A stretch of DNA of 64,000 nt from Polymyxa betae. Lineage: Eukaryota; Endomyxa; Phytomyxea; Plasmodiophorida; Plasmodiophoridae. Within the stretch, counting starts at the first letter, position 1. Each line of letters starts with the position of its first letter. Positions 47,701-61,806 of this stretch are shown here, piece by piece. The notes under the pieces were generated by a model that saw nothing but the letters and a program-made list of their open reading frames with translations, was not told the DNA's origin and searched no databases. Where the stretch lies: contig RBZT01000415.1 of NCBI GenBank assembly GCA_003693705.1, positions 1 through 64,000 of the forward strand, read 5' to 3'. The translations under genes were made by a program, and so were the position numbers.

Positions 47701-50700
47701 GCAATCTTCTCTTTCACTTCCTGAGCTTTAGTCTTGGTATCCGCAAGAACTTCAATCAGACTTGTATCATCAAGAAGATTTCCTTCACTGTTTGTTAATC
47801 GCTCCAAGAGCAATTTATCCAGGTTCAACAATGAGATCGTATTCGAGTTCACTTCTTCGACAAGTTTCTGTCGCTGTTCTTCTAACGATCTTTGCTCCTC
47901 ATTAATGACCCGAGACAGAAGCTGATCTTCGAGACCAGATTGTGTCACAGCAAAATCGATGACGGTCGTCTTCGCTGACAGCTCCGGCGAGAAATGCGGA
48001 TTTGAGAGTTTCGTGATGAAATAGAGGCGGAAATCTGCCGAAAACGAGACGTTCTTATCGCCCAGCTTGATAAAGTACGATCGCCCTTTCTTGATCAAAT
48101 TCTTCTCAAGAACTGGATCGAGCATTGGATCGAGCTCCTCTTCAACCCCTTCAATAATCAGTGATTTTCCTTCACCCATACAGAACTCGAGTGCATCTCT
48201 CAGCTTGGCATCAGATAATGTTGTCGTGCCTTTTGGAGGAAGACGTGGTGCCTCTCTCTTCTTTAACCATGCCATAGCTTGACCTTGAGGATCAACTAAT
48301 AATGGCCATCTGCTTGCTTGGGTTACAAGAATACCATTCTGTACAGATAGATCATCTTTAGGTAAACCTTGAGAATTCCATTCAGCAACGGTTGCATCCG
48401 ATACCAGGAATTTCGACACTTCCAAACTTCTTGTGACCGGTATTGATCTCTCACTGCAATCTTTATAGAAGTATTCAGCGTACAATCTCTTCCTGAATTC
48501 ATTATTGAAAGGTCCACAATACGATACGAATGCACAGGCCAATGCACAATCACCAACAAGACGTTTCTTGACTTCAGCGAATCGCTGCGAATCTTCCGTC
48601 CATCGTTGTCGTTCACCTGATAGACCATTGATCAGGCTATTTGCAGCCGTCATCTTATTCTTCGTAGCGATTGCAGTTTGTTCGATTTTACTCTTTTCGG
48701 CCATTGTCTTGCTGAAATCAGCTTGTAGAGCATCAACTTCTGCCTGAGCGCCTGCCGATGATTCCATCGCCTTCTTCAACTTGGCATTCGCCTCACTGAG
48801 TTCGGCTTCTTTAACCTTTAATTGTTCTAATTTGGGTGCCACAATCAAAGATGCATTATGATAGGAATACATTGCTCGAACCCATCGACATAACCCTTCT
48901 GCAGCTCCAGATACCTTTTTAGCGTTCTCAGGAGTGAAATCTTCAATTGTTAAATAGGGCTCTAAGAGCTCCATCGTCTCCTCGTTGATATTGTCTTTTT
49001 GTGTAGCAGAAAACAGTTCCAAACTTGGCAGGAAGTTCGTGTTCGCCATCAATTTCTTAGCGTATGAATCGTACGATGGTGCAATAAAAGGCGTCATGAC
49101 CTTTCCTGTCTTAATCTCAAACGGTTTCACAGGATCTAAACCTTGCATTAGCAGAATCAAGACACCATCCATAATTCTTTTGATTAAATCTGGAGGCGAC
49201 CCTAATTTGGTGATAAAACTGATATCCTGCTTATTAATGGATTTGGCAGCTTCTTCGGCGTCTCGTAAGAAAGGCAAAGCAGCTTGTAATTCGACGTTGG
49301 CAATAGCTCGTTCTTGTTCAATATTGGCAGCTGTATCGAGACACGATTTCTCAATAACAGACGCTTTCTGCTTCTTATCATTGGCCTCTTTGGCACCAAT
49401 TTCCAACTTTGTCAACATGGCGGTCGTGTTCTTCTCGGCTTCGGCCAAATCGATTTTCTGTTTGGCCAGAACGGTCTTCATTTTCTCGACATCATCAGCT
49501 GCTTCAACAAGTTTCTTGAGACCAGTGCCAACTCGACGTTCTTTATCACAGATTTCAGCGAGTTTCGCCGAGTACAACGTCATGAACGATTTGATGAACG
49601 ACAAATACGACTTTGGTGTTACATAGACATGACGTCGATATTTCCTGAAATATTCGGTGCATGCTTCAACGACAATATTGTGCACATTGCCAATATGATA
49701 GGGAAGCTGTTGACCAACTTCTGCTGTACAATTCAATTCAAATGAGAGATCTTTCAGGAATTTTTCAGAGACAGAGACGAGAGCTTCTTGAGGCCATCTT
49801 AAGAACCAGTCGATCGTACAGCCTGAAATCAGGGCAGGGAAACGTCGCGCACGTTCAGCGAACTTTTCGCTTGCTGGCGAGAAGCAAAGGACGACATGAA
49901 GATTATCACGAATGCGATCAATGAAGAACTTGTAGAGATTTGATGGAGTATCTTCAAAGTTCTTAATCTGTTTCTTAGCAATACCACGAAGTTCAGCACA
50001 CATCATATCACGTTCATCTTTCGGGAACAATCCCGAGATTTCACCAGTTGCCAGAATTGCATTGATATATTCGAGGAAATCCTCCATGATGATATCTGAA
50101 TCAGTGAACAGGAATGTGATCTTGGTGCCGTCTTTGCCAGTCTGCTCTGAGAGCGACTTCAAGTCATCTTTGAGGTTTTCAGTTTTATAGGTTCGTGTTA
50201 GTTCAATCTGGAAGATTTTGTGTCGAGCAATATAAGCTGCTAGTTTTGTTAAGCTTTGACGTCCACTTCCACCAACACCAACTAATAGAGCACTTCCTCT
50301 CGGCATTCCAATAATTCGAGCGATCTTCATCAGATGTCCAACAGCATCTTCAAATAGAACCAGGTCCATTGCCTTCACACCTGGCTGTTCATTGTATTTC
50401 GACAGGAACATCTGACAGCGTTCTTTAACAGCAGCATATGAGGCGGCTGGTTCATAGATCTTTGGTGCTGGTTCTAAGACTTCATCGGTCTCTTTGTCAA
50501 TAATATCATCACGTAAGAAATCCACAAAGTACAGCGGGTTCGCTTGTTGGATTTTGAGCGCCTCAGGGCCAAATGTTTCCGATGTGAGTTCATCAAGAGA
50601 GTTGGCGAACCATTTCTGATCTGAAATCGATACCAATTTATCGGCAAGAACTCTGTTAAAAATTAGTATGAATAATTAAAGAAGTTGAATAACAACCTGG

Positions 50701-53700
50701 ATGCTTCATGACGCCATAGAGCGATCAATGTATTGGCAGTTGGTAGAACATCAACAGGTGCGAATAAGATTCCTTGGAAGATTCGACTCAAATCTCTCAT
50801 ATTGAATATGTAATGGAATTTCGAAGGTGTCGGCAACATCTTCGACTTCACTTTCAGCCAGAGACGAATTGTGGCGTCGGTCAGAACAGGGACAATCTCC
50901 AACAGCGCCTTTGACTAAACCACCAAAAACATCAGTGCATCGAAGCTACCCGAAATACAACAGCCTTACGTCTTGGAAGCGTCCTCGACACATTGATCCA
51001 TAAATGTTATCGATCGTTGTACGAGAGGGCGGAGTCATGTTGAACATGAAGAAATGTCGCTTTAGACGATTAGGAATATCATTACGACCACCACCCGGGT
51101 GTGACATTGCAGCAACATATTGCAGGTTTTCAATAACTACAAATCAGAGGAAATCAGCAACAATTAATATCTGATCAAAAGTGAAGAATCACGAACTCTT
51201 TCTGTCACCACGTTTATCTTTGTCGAGAAAGTAAATACCACCGGTTGAAATAAGTTGACGAACGATCTCTAATGTAGGTTGATCACCCCAGGCATTTACT
51301 TCAGGCATTGATAGATCGTCAAGGAAGACGGTCATCTGACGACCACCAGGAGGTGAATACGTCTTGCCTTGACGTTTCTCAATATCTGCTTCGATCGAGT
51401 CTTGAAACATTCGGGCTGTTGTGGCCGATGAAAACGTGATCTTCTTTAAGAGCATTTTATCGGGAGCGAACGTGTTCGTGTATTGAAAGACCGTGCTGGT
51501 CTTGGCTGTTCCTGAACCTCCAGTAACCAATACTGAACGATTCATTCGAGCCAGACTCGAGATCAAATATTCAGCACGAACTGAATCGACGGTCGGAATC
51601 AGAATCGAAGAGAACGTGAAATTCTCTTTCGGGTAATCCCAATCAGGAGCCATCCACAGCTTCCATTCCAACGTTTTCGGGTCAACAAAATGATCGTAAA
51701 TCGTTAAAGTGGGTGGGGCATTCTCAGGGCACATTTCTTTCAGGAATTGACTGAATTTCATACGATCATCAGCTTCTAACAGACCACCCAAAGCCCATGC
51801 CATCGCATATAAAAACAGCCTCTCAATCTGATGGCTGATATAGACAACTTGACGCTCGACAGACGATGCTAACAAAGCCTCTAGAAGGTTAAAGCAGCTC
51901 GTGATATACATGACCTCACTAGACACAATCGTCCCATTCGTGTTCTTAGATAAGAATACAAATACGTCACTGTTCACGATGTAGCGCTCATAAAGGTCAT
52001 TAATCAGGATACGTTCCTCATCACGGCGAGAGATCAGCCAGGCTTCAACGAACGGAGCGTAACCCAAATCTTGACTTGAGACGTAAATAATACCAGCTCG
52101 AGATACAGTTGCAGGTGATGCATTTCTTAAGTTTTCGACCTCGAACAACATACGAACATTATCAGACATTGGAATACGATCACCATTTGCTAATGTTAGT
52201 AGCTTATTATCATCCAGGACGGTATTGAGATTCTCAATCCAGACAGCATCAACAGGTCCATCACAGCATATCCATGTGTGATGATTACGAGTATTATCGT
52301 TATATTTAAACCAGATTGATGAAAATATACCATGAGTCCATTCGCCCGAGATCCGATCATTCTCACCGAACATTTCTTCAGCTCGAATGGCTTTCGGGTT
52401 CATCGTCACCAACAAATGTTTATCCCTCACGGCAGATAGAGCTTCCAATAAGACTTTAACAGCCATCGTTTTTCCACCTCCTGCTGGCCCAACCATCATC
52501 AAACCATGTCGTACAAGACTTGTCTCATAGAGCTGAACAGCTTTTGCTATCCAAGATGGGTGCGGAACAAGTTTGTTTGCTTTGATGGCGTCCATCATAG
52601 CGTTCTCAACATCGGCATAGACGGCCTTAGGTGGATCCGACTGGTTCGGAAACAAATCGTGCAAAAGCGAGATGAACAACGGGACGTCATCGGCGACGAG
52701 TTTCGACATGTTCATATCACGAAGAGTTCGCATCATTAACATCTCTTCTAGCGCCGCTTTTGGCATATTATTGCCAGCATTTACTTCAATTCGTAAATTG
52801 ACACCGGCAGTTCTCAGCACCGATAGAATGTTACGCAGACCGAAATCGTAATGTCGCTGTTTGGAGAGCTGCTCTTCGCAAAGAGCATAAAGGACTCGGA
52901 ACTTCTGAGCCAGAATTGGGAATTCGGTATAGCCGACTGAGGCCAGTTTCACTTTCATGATAATTTCACGATCAGGGACCATCATGGCAACGCCTCGGAA
53001 AAGAGCCTTCAAGTTTTCAGGTAGCTCCTGTCGTCCAGCATAACCGGGATTCATGGTGATGAAGAACCCACAACGTTCATCGAGTGTCACTTCACCACTC
53101 TCACCCGGGAACTGGAATCTCTGAAGACGGGCGCGCATCGCGTTTAGAATCGCCATAATCTGCTGCGCGACGACAGAGAGAACTTCCAAATCGATACGAT
53201 TAAACTCGTCGAAACAGCCCCAGGCGCCAGATTGGCATAAACCTTTGTACAGCTTAGCTGTATCAGTATATCGCATCTGGTCACTGCAGTTGAACACGAC
53301 GACGTACTTGCCCAGGGCACGACCTAAATCTTTAACGGTTTCCGTCTTTCCGGTTCCAGCTGGACCAGCTGGTGCACCTCCAAAGAACATCCCCAGAGCT
53401 TGTGTTAAAGAAATGTAACAACGATCTGTGAGAGGCGTCACCACAAGACGTTCTTTACAGCCAAGATATTCGTAGCAGTAGTTGAAGTTAACGTCAGCAA
53501 CTGAAATGATGCATTCGTCTTCTTCAGGACTCCAAGTAACTCGAAGCTGTTTCTGCCATTGAAAGTCAGTGGCAGCTTTAATCAGCTTCTTCTTATACAT
53601 AGACGATATCGTCTGTAATTCATCACGTTGATGAACCTGGATAGTAACTAATGTCTCGATCTTGGTGCGTTCCATTTTGGTGGGAATATCGCCAACCGTC

Positions 53701-56700
53701 ATTGCCGAAATCTGCGACAGAATTTGCATCTGCTTACGTAGAGCATTGGCCACCGACATCTTATTGCCTCGTGAGGCCAAAACAAGTGCTTGTTGGACAT
53801 CGGAGGTCCACATCAGCTGGATCCCCAACAGTGCTACTTGACCTGGATAGTCGTGCACAAATCGCTCTAAATCGCTCAGATTGAAATCTGCTAATTCAAG
53901 AGCCGCTTTCCTGACGATATGCTTCATAGACTTGCGCATGGTGTCCTCCAGATGACCGAGCCAATCTTCGATATTTCCAACCGCTGGGACATTGTTTGTT
54001 AAAGCGATACGCTCAACGTCTTGAACACCGTAACCAGATGCAAGAGACTTTATAGCGACAATGTTATCGCCGCTGAATTCCACTCGATCAATTGAATCGA
54101 ACACTTTCGAGAAGCACGACTGAACGGCGTCTTTGTCGCTGCCTTGTGATAGAATTACCAACAAGGCCGGATTCGAGACGAAGTAGAACCTCGGGAACTT
54201 GTTACGTTTGGCTTCAAGATAACCATCAAGAGCCTTCTGACAGCTTTCCAGGTCGGTGAACATTGAAGGAAGAATATTCTTGATGTATTCGTTTTGGCAG
54301 CATGCGACCACATTACCGAGCTCTTTGGCCTTCGCCATCAGACGCGAAGTCCACTCTTTGTCGACTTTCAAGAAGACACGAGTGTCAGCTGGCATTTGTC
54401 GAGCAATGTCGCCACCTGTAAAGACAGCCTCCAATGACATCCATAGCTGCTGGACCTTAATCCAGGATTCCAATACATCATTGACATCGGATAGCTTCTT
54501 CAACCAGCCACTCGCTTCTTCTTCAAAAGGTTTAACATGACGCATAGTCAACATCTGACCAAGAGCAGATTGAGATTCTTCAAGCTGTTCAATAACAGCA
54601 TTGATCTTAAACCCGGCCAGTATGACATCTCCACGCTCCTTCCATGTTCCGAATTCGAATTTCATGGTCCCCCAGAGCACATCGGTTTCTTTCAGTTTCT
54701 TCTCAATACCCAGCTGTTTATCAGCGCCATCACAAATTTCCTCAATGTCTTCTTTATACTCGAGCAGACTTGCCTCCAATACAGTTTTCAGCTTGAGTTC
54801 AGCGAAATTTGTGAGGTCGAATTCTTTGCCGGTGATTTCGCTGATCTCTTTCCAATGTCTCTCTCGGATCGATGGTTTTGATAAGTCTTCAAGAAGCGGA
54901 AGAATAGCCAAGAAGTCATTAATAGCCGCCGATAGCTCCTTATAAGCATCCCACGACTTCACCTCCTTATTCAACTTCTTACATTGTGCTGCATACGACT
55001 CGACATTCGATGACATTTGTCCAACAGATGCGATCACTTCCGACCATGGAATCATCTTATATTCGTCGAGGGTCTGTAGAACCTTCTTCCATAAACTATA
55101 CAATGTGTCCAGAAGCCTCAATTCCCTCTTGGTCTTGTCCAGGTCGTCATATTGGCTGACTTCCAGACCAAAAAGCTTCTCACCGGATTTGTACAGTTCT
55201 TGCTTGCGATCTAAATTTTCGAATTCGCGGCGGAATCGGTTAAGTGCCATCATTGCATCAGTGGGCGCCATGTTGGGCACCATTGGACCTGATCGGTCAT
55301 ATTCCTCCCGGAAGAGTTTAACATCGATTTTGAATTGTTCAATGTTGGTAATCAGATCCTCCTTGAACGGACCTTGAAGTTTGTTGACATTATCAAGAAC
55401 TTGTTCAGCTTGCCCTATCGCTGCTTTCCAATTACCAATCAGGACAGATCTTTCATCCATCTCATTCTTGGTTATCACCCCAAATGGCAAATACTTTTCC
55501 AGAGTGTTATAGCGTTCGGTTATTGATAAGAATTCCATATCAATCCATGATTCAACTTTCCGAACTTCTTCCAATGTATCCATAATAAATTTCAACGATG
55601 TCATATCTTTCACTTCACGAGAAAGTTTTGTCTGGAAGTCCTTGATCTTTTCGGTTAATTTTTCAAGGTCGCCTTTCACTTCCTGATGTAGGCTTTCAGA
55701 AAACTGGAACTTCCATCTATCACATTCGTGTTTTAACTGCAGTTTGAGATTCTCTGTACGAAGGTTCAATGCAGTTAAGCGCTCGAAATCTGGCAGAGCT
55801 TCGATTTCTTTCTCGATTTCGACGAATTTCTGCAGCTCACCCAGAAAATCGTCGAGTGTTCGGTTTTTGTTAGCAATAAAGTCAGCATAGGCTTGTTCGG
55901 GATCTCTAAGCCATAGCCATGAATACTTGCTGAACTTTACAAGATGCGATTCGATGTGCTTTTTGGTCTGTTCAACAGCACCGGCTAACAGAAGGAGATT
56001 GATGACGATGGTTTTATCGGCAGCAAGATTCTCATAGAATGGAATGCCACGTCGACTAACGCCTTCAGTTTCATAATCCCAGTCACGAATTTGTTGGGAG
56101 CAGTTGATAATCTCTTGTCCAGCTTGGCAGATCGCTTCCTAATCAGTAAAGTTAGTAATGCTACAAATATAAAAGGGAAATAGTGCTTACCTGAACTTGA
56201 TCCAATTTCGGGTTTAAACACACATCCGGAACTTGCAACGAGATATCAACTTCAAAGAATGCGATATGATTTCCATCTTTCGAATTCGATGACGCACGCT
56301 TTTTCAGCACGTTTAAGGAGTTTCTTGTGCAGTTTAGTAAAGCATGGTACATAAGCCCTTTACCAGCATCAACAGTTGATTAAGGATGCAGCTACAAATA
56401 ATTTACCTGAGTAATACTGTTTAACTTTGTTAATATCACGAGTAGATGTCTTAGCAATATATGGATCAAGTGGATAATTCATGACAGCCGCAATTAAATC
56501 ATCAACGGCTCTCTCCACCTCCAGGTTCTTCTGCAATAGAACACGTTGACATTTCTGAATATGAGCGCGTTGCCGCTTGACAAATTCAGCAACTGGCAAA
56601 GCCCCATCTGAAGGAATATCCACCAACAAAACGCGCCCAATCATTTGCAGATTCTTCCGGATGCGATTTTCAACGATGTCGTTAATATTGCAGAGTAAAT

Positions 56701-59199
56701 ACTCGAGCCGGGCGATTCCGTTCTTAACGTGCGCCAGGAACGATTCGATTGACATTGAAGTCCAGTTCATGGTGGTCATTCCTGGACGAATCTTGTTTTC
56801 CAAATCGAGCAGATGCGGTTTCAGAAGCGATCCCGTAACTGGCGATACTAAATGAACAACACGGTTGTATGACGACAGGACATGGGACACTTCGTTGTAA
56901 AACCCTTTAAGCTTGTCTTGCAGTAATAAAACCACCGATGCTGATGGTGGAATTGTGAAGCCCATCAGACGCAGGTTCTTCGCTTCTCTCATCAGCATAA
57001 AGACACGCCGGTCAAAGTTGACATAAAGGCGTCCATTGTCAGGATGGCGAACAATTAAGCGCGATTGCAAACCGAGTTTCGCCTGTTCAGTTGAATCACA
57101 CCAAGCCTTAAACCAGAGAGTCTCGAACTCGATCAATACACGAGCAAGCTTGTTGTAATGCTTAACGATCTTGCGTGATTCCTTCGGATGGAACACTTTG
57201 GGATTAGCTTTGAATTTCTCCATCGGGCCAGTAATTCGACGAAGTAATTGCCGAGACCAATGAATATTTCCAGAGATCTTTGGGAAATTTCTGGGAATTG
57301 GTGGATCCGTCTTATACTTTTCATACAGATCCTGAATTTGGTGAAGTTGGGCACCATATGACTTGAATATCATCTGATATTTGTGGTCAAGTTCTTCTTG
57401 GAGAGCCTCTCGGTGAAGTATCGAGCGGAACTGCTTCAGCAACTGTAAACTCTGATCGATTGAGACAATTCGGGAGAATGATCTCTCAATAAACTCTTGA
57501 ATGGCATTTTCCAGCGCTGAGTTGTTCATAGTGAACTCGACGAAATCGCGCTCGAAAGCCGTGTTTGTGTAGTCAAGCAGATCGTGGCCTTTGGCTTTGA
57601 AATCGATAATGAGTTGCGAGAACTTCTCGTTAACGTTTTCCATGCCGTCGATTTTTTGGTCCTCTAGTGCTGAGAACTGCCTAATCGAGGCGAATACATC
57701 GCCAAGCTTCTCCAGCCTTCGCCCGAATCTCTCAAATCGACCAAATATTACATCCTCGTCAAAGGCGAATTGTTTCCCCTTCGCCATCGAAAGCAACTTC
57801 CGTTTAGTTGTTCGATATTCGGTCCTTCCAATATCAGTTAAAACATGGATGGGTGTATATTACGTCGACCTACTGGTAATCGTCAAAAAGCTTCAAGCAG
57901 CAATTGATCTTCTCAACGACAAGTTGTGGATCTTTATCCCAAAGTTTACGAGGTTCCTCTTTTCCGTATATTTCAGCTTTACAGGCGATGATTAGCTGGT
58001 TTGTGATGCGAACGAAAAGATTCGTCATCCTCCGCAAAGTTGAGTAATGTCTCGACAATGTATGGATCATTTTCATCGAGTTCATGATGGCACCCAGCGC
58101 ATCCGATATTGCTGCAGGTGATTCCGAATAAAGCGGCTCGATGAACTTCCTCAAGTTTTCTAGAAACCTCACATTATCTTTAGCTTCGTTCAACGCATCC
58201 GACAAAGCTGCATCAGTCTGAAGCAATATTGACACGCTGGTATGCAACATATGACATTGTTACCTCTCGCCATTGATCTAATAGTTCTAGGATGGAAAGA
58301 GCTGATGCCTGATCATGATCAGCAACATGAGCGACATGCTTCTTAGCAGAGCTAATAACACTAATAACAGTTTGATACGAGGGCTGCTTCAATTGTTCCG
58401 TTATCTTTGTAAGAGTTAACATTCGTCTATTCCATCTTTCGATCTCGACTTCAGGTCCAGTCGTTATTGAAGACGGGTCCATATGCTCGTCGTTGTCGAT
58501 ATAACGCTTGATAGTCAATCGCCACGATTTCTGTAATTCCATGCAAGCTTTCAGGAGCGCTGAGTCCTTAGCAGCATGATCATATGCCGAAGTTGTGGTC
58601 CCTATTGCAGCAATTTCTGGCGTGATCTCTTCAAGCTGTAGATCGCTACCCATATTGGCAATTATTCTTCGTAATCCTTCACCAAATTTTGTAGCGTTCT
58701 GTAAGAAGGATGTTCTGTCAGATTCGGTCTTGATTTGACCCCATCCTTCTGGGTTAGAAAGCGCAGGTAGGCTTAATTTCGATAAGATCACCTCCATTTG
58801 GCTGAGCATGTTAAGCTGGACATCACCAGAGAGAACGGTCTCATCACTGCCCGCCTTCAAATTCACCGGCTTCTCTCGAGTTCTAATGAAATACACAGCA
58901 CGATCATTGAGCTGATCGTGGCTGTTTTCGCCTTCAGGCTTTCCTGTGCAATGAACTCTTATAATGGGAGCAGGAACGCCTGGCGCCTGAGCGTGTACGT
59001 CGTCATTTTTGGCCACAGGAGCACGTACTCCATAGAAGAAGATTGTGGGATGTAGCTCGTTTCCGCATTTGATCTCAGTATTGAGGAAATTATCCACAAT
59101 GGCACCATCCGATTTTAAACATTCTTCGACTAAAGTTTCAGGAACGCTGAGGCCATCAGCCACTCGGCTGATCATCCATTTATGGCGCGCTGTGGCCAT
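44735..59199 (-). CDS. DNAH5/8: Axonemal outer-arm dynein heavy chain (DNAH5/8, gamma type)
   Basis: Force-producing heavy chain of the flagellar outer dynein arm. From the ATG at 59199 ([17 protein letters not shown]) about 4,600 residues are spread over a dozen or more exons; the largest, 51189-55769, spans tail, linker and AAA1-3. Walker A loops read GPAGTGKT (AAA1, about 53.35 kb, with CFDEFNRI nearby), GPAGGGKT (AAA2, about 52.47 kb), GGSGTAKTS (AAA3, about 51.5 kb) and GVGGSGRQS (AAA4, about 50.26 kb). The stalk and microtubule-binding domain are at 48.7-49.6 kb. The C-terminal cap has [35 protein letters not shown] and the ending [15 protein letters not shown]. The C-terminal RTDQNFVF and the N-terminal domain favour the DNAH5/8 (Chlamydomonas gamma) class over alpha/beta or inner-arm chains. 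Confidence 0.87.
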
Positions 59200-59708
59200 T
59201 CCGCTTAGCAGCGAACCAAATGGCCACTATGACTGTTTAAGCACTATAAAAATGAACCGATCCTGAACCGTACCGAATGTGACGCTGACAACTTTGTAGA
59301 CTATAGAGCATCATCTACGCCAGAATTTGAATCAATTTGTGAAAGAAACGGTGCCATCTCTGAAAAATTTGTTTATATGAAGACCTGCGTAAAGTTTGTG
59401 CTTTGTTTTAGTACGGAATATGGATAGAAAGCGTCCTCATATATGTTCAGAGCATTGAAGCATGATCGCATAGGATGGATAAAGATCCATGATAGTATGA
59501 AGCAAGGACTTGAACATTGATGGTCACATGGGATCAATCCAGTTGTGATTAATGCCAGGTCGCTCGCACCGCAATCGAATCTTGGTCATGGAAAGATGGT
59601 TATAACCCCTTGTTGTCTCAAAATCGCACAAATCAACCATTAAATATTACGGGGGTAACCTCGTTCTACGATTTAGTAATCATCACCGGCTATACGATAT
59701 AGCCGATC
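59200..59708. promoter_or_regulatory. Divergent intergenic region, dynein / histidine kinase
   Basis: 509 bp between the starts of the outer-arm dynein heavy chain (minus) and the hybrid histidine kinase (plus). It should carry both promoters. No gene, repeat or RNA was recognised. Confidence 0.45.
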
Positions 59709-61620
59709 ATGACCCGCTTGGTGCTTTCTGCCAACGAGGCCCAGAAGCGCTGCGGCAATCAGACTTTTGACAGACTATTCTATCTTCATATTGTCCTGCT
59801 GGTGGTCATGACAGCCTGTTCAGTTACCGTTTGGGTTGTTATGAGACGAACTCACATCGAATCTCTTGTATTAACTCAAGTTTGGGCTGAAAATCATTAT
59901 CAACTAATTAGAGAAGCCAACCTCAACCGATTGTTGATGCATGCTCATATCACCCAGGATCAGAATACGGTCACCCATATATTCACTCAAGCAGAGAAGG
60001 ACCTGGGCATGTTCGAGCAAGCGTTTAACAATGCTAAGCATAACAACGCCATTTTCACATCAGATATCTGTACAAGCATTGAAAGCTGGCTGAATAAGAT
60101 GCGGGAAGCTGTTAATAAGCGAACAACACTTCTGGCTGTCGAAGGCGCAGATGATTCTCAAAATGCTAAAGTTGCATTATGGAAGGTCGTTACTTCATAT
60201 AACGAGAAAATGAAGAACTCGATCAATTATCGTGCTGATGTTATCGGAATGGTGTTCTTGGGGATTTCAACCTTCTTGGTTATCGTCTTAATGTTCTTGG
60301 TCCGTGCTGAATATTTACAACAACAAGCCACTATACAGCTAGCTGAAGAACTTGCAAGTGTTATTCACGATGTTCGAACACCACAGCAAGTCATTGTATC
60401 TGCAATTGCACTTTTAACACAGCCGGGAATGCAACCAGAAGATACCTCTGAGCTTATTCAGGTTATCTCAGATTCGTGTTCGGCTACTCAACGCTTACTG
60501 GACACCGCATTATTACGAATTCGTGCTCGAGCTGCGCCCGAACCAATTCCTCTTCCGTGTTTATTTAGAAGTGTCTCCAATATCCAGAGTGTGGCATGTC
60601 GTGATAAAGGCCTCGAGTGGCGCTTCTCGTTTTTTAAAGCAGCAAAAATCTCGGCTTATTTTGACAGAGATGCAGTTCTTCAGATTGTTGTAAGTCCACT
60701 ATGCTCGTCAGTATTCATGTGATAACAAATTTCAGAACAATATTGTATCAAATGCTATTCGATATACAGACAATGGTGCTGTGGCATTATCTGTCGACAT
60801 CCAGTCATCAAAGAAACCGAAATTCCCTTGGTGCAATGATGCTTTATCTGCTAAACATCTGCTTGTGATCACGGTGGCAGATACAGGGCGCGGAATTCCC
60901 AAAGAATCTATGGCTGTTATATTCCAGAAATTCCAACAAGTGAAATCAGGAAGTGGGTTCGGTATCGGTCTGTTTACAGTAGCAAGGCTGATTAATAGCG
61001 CTAATGGATGTATTGATCTATGGAGTGAACCTGGAAAAGGGACCAAGTTCGTTGTTACTATTCCAATACGTGCTCTAGCTCCATTTAATATTGAAGATGA
61101 GAGTATTGTTGATAACAGCACTCACACATCTGTACAATCTTCTCACAATAAGCCGAGCTCGCTTTGTCTCAAGATTGCATTACTGGACGATGACGCCATC
61201 ACGATGAAGCTGTCGAAACGAATCCTGGTCTGTGCAGGTCATAAGATTCTCGTTTTCAATAACGGTGTCGACCTTCTGGAAAACTTCCATGGCGCCGACG
61301 TCATTGTTTCTGATGTGAACATGCCGGGTGGCATGACAGGAATGGAGGTTGCATCACGATTGCGTGCTGCTGGATATCAAGGGGCATTAATCGCTCACAC
61401 TGGCGATAATTTCGCCTACGAATCGTGTATTGAAAGCGGGTTCGATGCTGTGTTGGCGAAACCGTCGTCGGCGTCCGCCTACATCGGAACGATCGAGTCG
61501 GTCTATATGAAGCGGAGATCCCGATCGAAAAGCGGTGCTGAATTAATAACGAATAACTCGCATGACGACGGCTGTGAAAATCTCAACCCAGAGTCAACGT
61601 CCTCTAATGTCGAGGCGTAA
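59709..61620 (+). CDS. Membrane hybrid histidine kinase
   Basis: Two-component sensor of about 620 residues. Two transmembrane helices (about residues 25-45 and 178-198) bracket a roughly 130-residue helical extracytoplasmic sensor with no named domain recognised. The kinase core shows the H box SVIHDVRTPQQV (phosphorylatable His), N box NNIVSNAIRYTDNG, G1 DTGRGIP, an F-box-like FQKFQQ and G2 GSGFGIGL. A 46-nt intron (60690-60735) lies just before the N box. The receiver domain begins KIALLDDDAITMKLSK, with phosphoacceptor Asp in DVNMPGGMTG and the Lys in LAKP. No HPt domain is present, so phosphotransfer needs a separate protein. No HAMP or PAS is seen between TM2 and the H box. The Ser/Asn-rich tail ends SSNVEA. 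Confidence 0.88.
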
Positions 61621-61806
61621 AGAAATGACGTCATCGAGTTATTAATTCAAGGATTCGATTTGGTAGGATTTTTACTTCAACGCTGATCACAGACCTATGG
61701 TTTAACATTCCCCTACTATTTCCCTTATTACGAGGCGTACATCAAACTAGATCTAATTAAACACATATCTATGCCAATTTCTTGAAAAAGTATACGTGGA
61801 TTTTAT

